A stretch of 11,052 nucleotides of DNA from Euperipatoides rowelli (lineage: Eukaryota > Onychophora > Udeonychophora > Euonychophora > Peripatopsidae): the NCBI GenBank assembly GCA_003024985.2, contig PXIH01S0020322.1, one strand, 5' to 3'. The notes below the pieces were generated by a model. It was given only the letters and a program-made list of their open reading frames with translations. It did not search any database and was not told where the DNA came from. Positions 1 through 6,450 of this stretch are shown here, piece after piece; the first letter of the stretch is position 1, and every line of letters begins with the position of its first letter. The translations under genes were made by a program, and so were the position numbers.

Positions 1-92
1 TCACATTGGATTTGTTTTCCTGGCGTCCTGGAGGAGAGTAAAATTCTCCTGGCGTCCTGGGGGAAGATAAGTCCCGTGTGAATGGGGCTTAA
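1..92. repeat. End of a dispersed repeat with a 29-bp tandem duplication
   Basis: The 14-mer TCCTGGCGTCCTGG occurs at 18-31 and again at 47-60, giving two 29-bp units. They are followed by a GC-richer segment whose last bases, GTGTGAATGGGGC at about 77-88, abut TTAA at 89-92. Sequence beyond 92 is ordinary AT-rich DNA. The composition step and the TTAA at the edge suggest the right end of a transposon-derived repeat whose other end lies to the left of the window. A TTAA target site would fit a piggyBac-like MITE, but without the other end this is only a guess. Confidence 0.4.
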
Positions 93-516
93 GTATCTAA
101 ATTTTGCCCTAAATATAAAAAAAGGCAATTATTACAATATTATATGATGGAAATCATTACCCTTGGCAGATATTGAGTAGGCCTACATTCGAAGACAACT
201 GTATAGTAAATGTGATGATATCGGCTCATGGAAAGACTCTTAAAATGACTTTTCAAAAATACCAAATCTTAAACTTGCTTGGATCAATGTTGTAAAAACA
301 TTTAACCTCCAGTTGAGCTTGACAATTTCTTTCCGAAGCTTTCTTTATAAATAAAAAAATTAGCCTACTATGAACATCAAAATGCTAATATTCAATGTTA
401 AGTTTCTGTAGTTAGTTAGTTATACAGTATTAACATTAGTATCCATAATTTAAGTAAATCATTAGGTAAACTATGACTATTTGATTTTCTATGACTATTT
501 TTTTGTGGTTTTGTGG
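93..516. other. AT-rich intergenic stretch, no gene seen
   Basis: No reading frame with protein-like content on either strand. Visible details are a perfect 10-bp palindrome GTAGGCCTAC at 177-186, a related TAGCCTAC at 361-368, and a short GTTAGTTAGTTA run near 411-422. Confidence 0.6.
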
Positions 517-757
517 TTTTCAAGATGGCTGACTTCAGGTCATATGACTATTTTTTTCTGGGACAGCCCCCATGATGCATTACAGTTTTCAAGATGGCTG
601 ACTTCAGGTCACATGATTTATTTTATTTTCTGAGATAGCCCCCATAATGCAGTGTGGTTTTCAAGATGGCTGACTTCAGGTCACATGACTTTCTTTTCTT
701 TTCTGGGACAGTCCCCATAATGCATTGCAGTTTTCAAAATGGCTGACCAGAAGTGAA
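517..757. repeat. Four-copy minisatellite, unit about 70 bp
   Basis: Units begin with TTTTCAAGATGGCTGAC at 517, 586, 658 and (as TTTTCAAAATGGCTGAC) 731, so the periods are 69, 72 and 73 bp. Each of the first three continues with TTCAGGTCA, then CATATGAC, CACATGAT or CACATGAC, a T-rich stretch, a C-rich run and a TGCAT- or TGCAG-type segment. The fourth is cut short after GGCTGACCAG. The core AAGATGGC resembles the known binding motif of the zinc-finger factor YY1, and AGGTCA is a nuclear-receptor half-site; these are resemblances only. The array lies just upstream of LINE remnants, so it could be LINE 5' UTR monomers or an independent minisatellite. Confidence 0.85.
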
Positions 758-835
758 AATTTTATAAAGTTTTTAACTATCTGCACCGGATAGACATGAT
801 CTAGTCCATTGGTCTTGTGTTAGGGAAGTAGTGAA

Positions 836-955
836 AACATTTAATAGAAAATTAAAAAAAACTTTTGATACCTTATAATAATGTCATATTTTTTTATGTT
901 AACTTGGAAAGGAAATACTGCAACAGCATTGGCAGACATCTAAACTCCCTTGGAA
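836..955 (+). repeat. 120-bp direct repeat, copy 1
   Basis: This segment matches 1495-1614 with no gaps and about five mismatches in 120 positions (roughly 96% identity), at an offset of 659 bp. It spans the start of the ORF at 865. The spelling around both edges is AACATTT on the left and TTGGAA on the right. Confidence 0.93.
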
Positions 956-1191
956 AAGAGAAATTATGTAAAGAAATATCAAATATAATTAGCAACTATC
1001 CAACTTTTATAGACAAAAAACCTATCGTGTTACAGTGGTATAATGATAGTCATCTGCAATCTATTGATATAAAAAATACAGATACAATTAAATCTTCTGT
1101 GGCAATAACAACTGAGCTAACTGAGCCTCATTTTTCTGGAAGAAAAAAAAGACCACCTCAAAAATTGAATAGTGATTTTTTATGCCATTAA
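865..1191 (+). pseudogene. Unrecognised ORF upstream of the LINE endonuclease, possible ORF1 tail
   Basis: A 108-codon open frame that ends inside the first codons of the endonuclease frame (a 10-base overlap, 1182-1191). I do not recognise the protein. It has no visible CCHC zinc knuckle, signal peptide or membrane segment. A basic cluster GRKKRPPQK lies at about residues 92-100, close to the C-terminus. The position directly before ORF2 and the slight overlap suggest the C-terminal end of a LINE ORF1, whose typical partner is an RNA-binding protein; that is inference from position alone. The ATG at 865 is probably not a true start: the same segment is duplicated at 1495-1614 without coding context. 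It could equally be a chance frame in AT-rich DNA. Confidence 0.4.
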
Positions 1192-2388
1192 AGAAAGATT
1201 TTAACTTGACTGATAAAAATAAACAATATAATAATAATCCTTTTAAAATTTTCCATCAAAATGTTCAAAGTATTACTATCAAGCTGTTGAATTTTGAGGT
1301 TCTTTTATGTAATGACTATCCTGATTTAGATATTTTGTGTATTACTGAACATTGGTTTAGTGATGGCATTATTGATTGCCTTAATTTTAAAAATGTTTCT
1401 TTAGTTGCCAAATTTTATAGATCTAAAAAGAAAAATGGTGGTTCATGTATTTTTGCTAGAGATAATATTGAAGTTAAAGAATACATGGGCTTACAACATT
1501 TAATAGGGAATTAAAAAAAACTTTTGATACCTTATAATAATGTCATATTTTTTGATGTTAACTTGGAAAGGAAATACTACAACAGCATTGGAAGACATCT
1601 AAACTCCCTTGGAATATTTTGAAACATGTATGATTGAAATTCCTATATATAAAATAATTATAAATTTGCATTTATAGGTCACCTAATAGTGATGTTTGTA
1701 TGTTTCTAAATAACTTGGATATTGTTATTGGTTCTCTTCAAAATAAGAAAAAAAGTTATTATTCTTGGTGATTTTAACATTGATTTTTTAAATTATAAAT
1801 CTTCTAATCATATAAATTCAATTCTTTATTTGCATGGTTTACATGCTGTAATTGATACCCCAACTAGAGTTAGTAATCGATGTAGCACTGCTATTGATCA
1901 AATAGTATTAAATACAGATTTGTGGAACTTCAAAGTTAATGTTATCGACACTGGTTTTTCAGATCACTTTGCTCAAACTCTTGAAATTGTCTTTGATGAT
2001 AAAATTAGTGGAAAGAGGGAATGTTTTGAATCCTACTACACAATAAGTAGACAACATAATAATACTAATATTCAATATCTTGGTTATCTGCTAAATAATG
2101 AATCATGGGATAGTGTTTTTAATGAACATTCAATAAATTTGGCGTTTAATAATTTCTTTGAAGGTTTTGATTATCAATTGGCCTTACCTAAGGTCAAAAT
2201 TAAAATACATAAACAACATAAAAATAACTGGATTACACCAGAACTTAGGGAATCTGGTAAAAATTTAAAATATCTTAATAAAATTAATAGATCTGATAAG
2301 GTAACTGAGGTTTCTAAAATTCATTATTTGCAGTGCAAAAGAACATATAATAAATTGTTACATGAGACAAAAATGGCATATAATATAT
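1182..2388 (+). pseudogene. LINE ORF2, endonuclease domain (broken)
   Basis: Apurinic/apyrimidinic-type endonuclease of a LINE, which nicks target DNA to prime reverse transcription. In the first frame (1182-1514) the motif HQNVQS (Asn about residue 27) and CITEHW (catalytic Glu about residue 56) are present. The domain is then split by the 120-bp duplication at 1495-1614. It resumes at about 1615 in frame 1, moves to frame 2 by 1673 (YRSPNSD), and to frame 3 near 1740, where GDFNID and the C-terminal SDHF motif (catalytic Asp and His) are seen. The stretch to 2388 is the linker towards the reverse transcriptase. Catalytic residues survive, but at least three frame breaks rule out function. 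Seen directly: motifs and frames. Known of the family: residue roles. Confidence 0.88.
1495..1614 (+). repeat. 120-bp direct repeat, copy 2, inserted in the endonuclease
   Basis: A second copy of 836-955 sits in the middle of the endonuclease domain. The reading frame to its left (ending near GLQHL) and the frame resuming right of it (FETCMIEIP) look like consecutive parts of the same domain, so this copy is an insertion that replaced few or no codons. No target-site duplication or poly-A is evident; short shared bases (AACATTT, GGAA) mark both joints. Confidence 0.88.
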
Positions 2389-3484
2389 AATGATAGATAT
2401 ATTATGCAGTCAGGAAATAAGTCTAGGGCAATGTGGGATGTTGTCAATAAAGAAATGGGAAGGAAAAGGGATGGCATTGAAGATTATAAAATTGAAAAAA
2501 AAAAACAATAATATTGTAACTAATCCAAACATGGCACATAACCTAGTGAAGGATAAATTTGACGGTAGTAGTGATGGTTCTGATTTATCATATAATGAAA
2601 ATACTATATTTATAGAGCCAGTTTCTATGGATGAAATAACCAGAGTCATTAAAAATATGAAAGGTAAAAATTCAGCAGGAATAGATGAGGTTTTTAAATA
2701 TGTTATTAAAAATTGTTTGAATATTTAATTTGTCCTCTAACTACGGGGCAATTCCCAGATGCATTAAAATTAGCCAAAGTTAGACCAATTTACAAAACGG
2801 GACCAAAACAAATGGTTGAAAATTATAGACCCTTGTCTTTATTATATGGTTTCTCAAAAATTTTAGAAAAAATTATGTACAAAAGAATTTAAAGTTTTTT
2901 ATTAAAATATGGCTATATATCTGATGCTCAACATGGGTTTATCAGGGCAAGTCCACTAGTAGGGATATGACCAGTTCCCTTTTGGATGTGTATAGGACAC
3001 TTGACAAAGGACATGTTGGCATTGGTATGTTCTTTGATCTTTCCAAAGCATTTGATATCCTCGATCATGATATTTTGTTTCATAAATTGCAGGCTATTGG
3101 AATTCGTGGAGTTTATCTTAATTGGATAAAATCTTACTTAGAAAAAAGAAGACAAATTCTGCTAATGAAAATATTAAAGAGGCATTAGCTAAAATTAATA
3201 GATATTTTAAAGTCAATAAATTAATAGTTAATAGGGACAAAACAGTTGCTATTTCTTTTAAACATATCCAAAATAGAAATTTTTATGTCCCTAACATTTC
3301 TTATTGTGACACTGACATTGGGTTTGTTGACTCAGCCAAATTCCTTGGAATTTGGATTAATCAAAACTTAAATTGCTTTACACATATTGATCAACTCTCT
3401 GGTAAATTAAATAAGATTTATTTTGCACTTTGGTCTTTAGTAAAGTTTTATTACTTCACTCATTATTCAATGAAATTAGTATGA
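2389..3484 (+). pseudogene. LINE ORF2, reverse transcriptase domain (catalytic box deleted)
   Basis: Plus-strand reverse transcriptase in pieces: frame 1 from 2389 (GNKSRAMWDVVNKE), a shift to frame 2 at the A-run near 2500, the conserved GKNSAGIDEV (about 2665-2695), frame 1 from about 2737 (LAKVRPIYK, ENYRPLSLL), a stop at 2890, then YGYISDAQHGF, a shift near 2942, and frame 3 with palm motif A FFDLSKAFDILDHDIL (catalytic Asp codon at 3036). After SYLEKRRQ, near 3155, the sequence jumps directly to the region normally found after the YxDD box (NENIKEALAKINRYF, VNRDKT). Roughly 100 residues, including motif C, are missing by comparison with the usual domain. The LINE reading ends at about 3480. 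Jockey/CR1-like by the motif A style; clade not certain. Confidence 0.9.
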
Positions 3485-4469
3485 GTATGAATGTTACTAT
3501 CATCTCCCACATGAATCCATATTACCACTATCAAGCTCTAATCAAAACATTATTGAATTACGGAGAAGATGCTATCACCACACAACTCGCCAATGCATTC
3601 TTTTTTAAAGATACATCAGGAAACATGGACTCTGTAGATGCTAGAAATGATGGTTTCACAAAAATAAGTAAATTTTTTAAAAACAGTAAAAGTATAGAAC
3701 TCATGAGATTATTCAAAGTGATTAAATTTAAATACTTACTTAATTGAGTGAATATCAAATTATGATTGGTATTAGAAATACATTTTGTTTAATTTCAAGT
3801 GATGTGGCTTAAGCATATAAAATACAAATAGAAGAATGTAAATTGTATGTACGTAAAGTTATCATCTACTTTTCAGTTCTATTAGATCAGGCTCATGCAT
3901 TATTAAAATCATCGGCTAAATATCCTATGGAGTGTACCCTACTTAAAATAATTTACATTCCAGCAGGTATGCGTAATACAACTCAAGATAATTTATTTTT
4001 AGGATAAATTCCTAAACATCTTGTTCTAACTTTTGTAGATAATGCAGCTTTTAATGGTTATTATAAAAAGAATCCGTTTAATTTTGAACATTTTGATTTA
4101 AATTATCTCACTTTATATCTGGATGATGAACAATATCCATTCACACCACTTCAACTCGATTTCAATAATAATCTATATTTAAATGATTACCAAACTATTT
4201 TCAGTGGTACCGGGGCAATGTTTAAAGATGTTGGAGGTATTATCACTCGTTATGATTATCCTAGTGGTTACAATCTATTATGCTATGATTTAAGCCCTGA
4301 CTTGGAGACGCAGGATCATTACTCTTTAATCAAGCATGGTGATTTAAGAATTGATATACAATTTGCTATCCCTCTACTAAAAACTATAGTTCTCATCATC
4401 TACGCTGTGTTTGAAAATATTTTAGAAATCAATCATAAAAGAAAAGTTATTTATGAATATACAAGTTAA
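3481..4469 (+). pseudogene. F54H12.2-like capsid-type protein of a Polinton-like element (broken)
   Basis: The reading matches the invertebrate family annotated as F54H12.2-like, found in Maverick/Polinton elements and probably a virion structural protein; whether it is the major capsid protein is inference. Frame 1 (3481-3747) holds TLLNYGEDAITTQLANAFF and the following conserved block. A frameshift near 3745 moves it to frame 3, which runs to the natural stop at 4467 with only two internal stops (3810-3812 and 4005-4007). Frame 3 contains AKYPME, IPAG, DNAAFNGYYKKNPFNFEHFD (about 4039-4098), FSGTG and ITRYDYPSGYNLLCYDLSP. The N-terminal part of the gene is absent: sequence before about 3481 is LINE. 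The ATG at 4218 is internal, not a start. The 3' end overlaps the protease start by 17 bases. Confidence 0.85.
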
Positions 4470-4645
4470 AAAAAATCAAATTGAGAAAATTTTACAAGAA
4501 GATCCCTACACTTCATCACAATTTCATGGTGTTTTCGCTAGTGATCAACTCCAAAAGAAACCTAAATGTGGTGGTTACATTTTGAATACTGATACTTCAA
4601 CCCACCCTGGAGAACATTGGCTAGCTGTTTATTGTAATACACACC
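4453..4645 (+). pseudogene. Adenain-like cysteine protease of a Polinton-like element, truncated
   Basis: This family cleaves virion proteins during maturation. The ATG at 4453 lies inside the capsid gene's last codons (overlap 4453-4469), a compact arrangement typical of viral genes. The N-terminal part has the expected DPYTSSQFHGVFASDQL stretch (about residues 17-33), then KCGGYILNTD and PGEHWLAVY, where His55 fits the catalytic histidine of adenovirus-type proteases. The frame ends at codon 70, and the last seven or so codons look like sequence beyond a breakpoint near 4640-4650. The family is usually well over 100 residues, so the downstream acidic and cysteine catalytic residues are missing. 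No internal stop or shift is seen in the part that remains. Confidence 0.8.
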
Positions 4646-4956
4646 AAGTGAATAATGTAATATGACTATCTTTAGCACAAGAATCCATAAAATCATCTAA
4701 TACAATGACATGAGGTTCAGGGAATTGTTCATAATTATGGATAAGCTCTTCAGGTATGTCTTTAATAAATTTAATTTTAGGGTAATGAGTTAATTCATCA
4801 TAGAGAGACTGGGTTTGCATGTAACAAATAATTATTTTTTGTGGTAGTGGTGGTGGTATGATACATTCGGATAAAATAAGTTTCTTGATGAAGAAAGTTG
4901 TTCCACTCCCTGTACTTCCTCATTAAACAAGTGAAAGGATAATGAAATGAATTCAT
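4645..4956 (-). pseudogene. FtsK/HerA-type genome-packaging ATPase of a Polinton-like element, truncated
   Basis: Read on the minus strand from an ATG at 4956, the first codons give HYPFTCLM; a small frameshift at about 4919-4922 (read as TGA in the new frame) then leads to GSTGSGTT, a P-loop. The canonical form GxxGxGK[ST] has lysine where this copy has threonine (ACA codon). The frame stays open through FFIKKLILSE, KIIICYMQTQSLYDEL and the Walker B-like VIVLDDFMD (4713-4687), then AKDSHITLFT ending near 4647. The last codons to the stop at 4629 fall across the breakpoint with the protease. Such ATPases pump DNA into capsids. The C-terminal sensor region is missing. An ATG at 4820 is internal. 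Confidence 0.8.
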
Positions 4957-4957
4957 G

Positions 4958-5316
4958 TTAACTTGATTGTTTTTTTTCTACTGGTAATGAACCTGAAATA
5001 CAAACACCTAAATACTTAAGACTAAAAAAAATATTAAGTTTATCTTTATTAAATAAAAAATGATAAACATATTTTGGTTTCTCTTTTTTGAAAATGTGGT
5101 GGCCCTAAAAATGACCATTTATGATTCAATAAATTCACTATGTGAAATAATATATTTTTTCCATGTCTCCACTGATGTTGTGATGTAGATAAGAACTCAA
5201 CTATATGAAAAGGTTTCTAGTCTTGATACTATATCTGCTCTGTGAGGATATCCATCTCAAGACATCTTCTCATTTATTGATACTGGTGCTTTTGGAAATG
5301 CAAATGAATCAAAACC
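4958..5316 (-). pseudogene. Decayed minus-strand coding trace, unidentified
   Basis: Two protein-like stretches precede the packaging ATPase on the same strand. One runs 5316 to 5122, 65 codons with two stops, and includes FDSFAFPKAPVSINEKM and ADIVSRLETFSYS. The other runs 5104 to 4958, 49 codons, includes YHFLFNKDKLNIFFSLKYLG and CISGSLPVEKK, and ends in a stop two bases before the ATPase ATG. Residue content is balanced rather than the Lys/Ile/Asn/Phe mix expected from random AT-rich DNA, and the two could be parts of one gene separated by a frameshift near 5105-5121. I do not recognise a family. Position suggests an accessory gene of the Polinton-like element, but this is inference and a chance reading is possible. 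Confidence 0.4.
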
Positions 5317-5436
5317 TTAAAAACCAACTAAAATTAGTAAGATTTATTAATAATATACCATAAAGTACAACACATATGATGAATCCTTATTTTTAAATTT
5401 AAAAAAGAAATTCATAAGTACAACTAAACTTTATTG

Positions 5437-5580
5437 TACTGTATTTTTTAAAAAAAATTAAAAAAACTTTTATAATATACTTTAAAGAAAAAAATATTTC
5501 ATAAGTGAATGATATATAACAAACATATACTCTATTTTATAAAAGTTAAAACTAAAAAAACTTTTATATACTTTAAAAAA
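5437..5580. repeat. AT-rich repeat, first pair of units
   Basis: Two units beginning TACTGTATTTT or TACTCTATTTT at 5437 and 5528 continue as TATAAAAGTTAAAACTAAAAA, CTTTTATA and ATACTTTAAA; the first also has TATTTCATAAGTGAAT and TAACAAACATA. The same units recur at 5925 and 6008. The composition is almost entirely A/T. Confidence 0.75.
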
Positions 5581-5726
5581 TTATTAAAGAGGTGAGGAGA
5601 ATATGAATTAGAATCGATGATATTAAAAGGCTCATAACCCAAAGGATGAAAAAATCCCTACTGTATATGAATATGAACTATGCATACCCATACATCTTAT
5701 AAAGTTATCAAACATATATACTATGA

Positions 5727-5912
5727 TCTGATATTAAAATGTAGTGAGTCCACCTAAACCACCCCTATCACTGGTCTCCATTAAAAATTGATGTAAAGAG
5801 TACTTAACATGCTCATCTACAGCATCAAGCCCCTTAGTGGTATAGGCCATTAAAGGTAAACCCTGGGATATGAATCCCTTTTAAAAATTCTAGATCATAA
5901 GTATAAAAATAC
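5727..5912 (-). repeat. Duplicated block copy A, carrying a short coding trace
   Basis: This block is similar to 6105-6297 (offset about 379 bp near CCTAAACCAC at 5753 and 6132). On the minus strand, codons from 5880 down to 5737 form a 48-codon stretch with no stop, containing GLPLMAYTTKGLDAVDEHVK and FLMETSDRGGLGGLTT, flanked by stops at 5883-5881 and 5736-5734. I do not recognise the protein. It sits between the ATPase and polymerase fragments on their strand, so it may be part of a gene of the Polinton-like element that was duplicated together with the flanking AT-rich repeats. Confidence 0.6.
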
Positions 5913-5924
5913 ATAGAAATGTTA

Positions 5925-6060
5925 TACTGTATTTTATAAAAGTTAAAACTAAAAACCTATATGCAGTTTAAATTAAAAATATTTCATTAGTGAATATGTA
6001 ACAAACATACTGTATTTTATAAAAACTAAAACTAAAAAACTTTTATATACTTTAAAGAAA
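5925..6060. repeat. AT-rich repeat, second pair of units
   Basis: Units start at 5925 and 6008 (83 bp apart) and match 5437-5580 in TACTGTATTTTATAAAA, TTTCAT(A/T)AGTGAAT, TAACAAACATA and CTTTTATATACTTTAAAG. Together with the neighbouring blocks they show that a roughly 380-400 bp segment was duplicated in tandem. Confidence 0.75.
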
Positions 6061-6104
6061 AATAGTTAGGAACAACTAACTTTTAAAACACAATATGCAC
6101 ATGA

Positions 6105-6297
6105 TTTGTATTAAAAAACAGAGTGGGCCAACCTAAACCACTCTTGTCACAGGCCTCCATTAAAAGCTGCCATAAANAATACTTGACATGCTCACCTATA
6201 GCATCAAGCCTCTTATTGGTATAGGCCATTGAAGGTAAACACTAGGATGTAAATCACTTTTTAATAAAATTACGAATCATACAATTTTAAAAAAGTA
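6105..6297 (-). repeat. Duplicated block copy B, carrying a short coding trace
   Basis: Minus-strand codons from 6241 down to 6086 are open (about 52 codons before a stop at 6085-6083; the n at 6177 falls inside). They contain SMAYTNKRLDAIGEHVKY and LLMEACDKSGLG, clearly related to copy A: about 25 of 41 aligned residues are identical by eye. That two diverged copies keep the same open minus-strand frame favours a real coding origin over chance. Function unknown. Confidence 0.6.
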
Positions 6298-6450
6298 CAT
6301 ACAGACTGAAAAAACGTTAGATTTCATCGGATTAACGATGTAATGCATAATGCCCATAACTAAGGCATGTAATTACAGCCTCTAGAATGAATTTATTATC
6401 ATCTAGAGGACAGAGTGGTTTTGTGGAAGTTTCTCCGATTACTATTTTTT

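Larger units (their letters stand above)
836..3484 (+). mobile_element. Degraded non-LTR retrotransposon (LINE, jockey/CR1-like), 3'-truncated
   Basis: This block carries, in plus-strand order, an unrecognised ORF, an endonuclease domain and a reverse transcriptase domain, which is the ORF1-ORF2 layout of jockey/CR1-type LINEs. Frames change repeatedly (about 1614-1675, 1735, 2388, 2500, 2730, 2942 and 3155) and internal stops are present. One 120-bp duplication and one in-domain deletion are visible. The element has no 3' UTR or poly-A tail here; it stops inside the post-catalytic part of the reverse transcriptase, where viral capsid-like sequence begins. That is unusual, since LINE copies normally lose their 5' rather than their 3' end. 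The 5' limit is uncertain and could include the minisatellite. Confidence 0.85.

Noticed and set aside
517-757. Regular repeats of about 70 bp as a CRISPR array
   Set aside because: Units are contiguous and similar along their whole length, with no unique spacers, and the context is eukaryotic.
2410-2649. Minus-strand ORF
   Set aside because: It is the antisense shadow of the reverse transcriptase reading and has no family resemblance.
3558-3758. Minus-strand ORF
   Set aside because: Antisense shadow of the capsid-type gene.
4218-4469. Separate small gene starting at ATG 4218
   Set aside because: The same frame carries the same protein family upstream of this ATG, so it is an internal methionine of the broken capsid-type gene.
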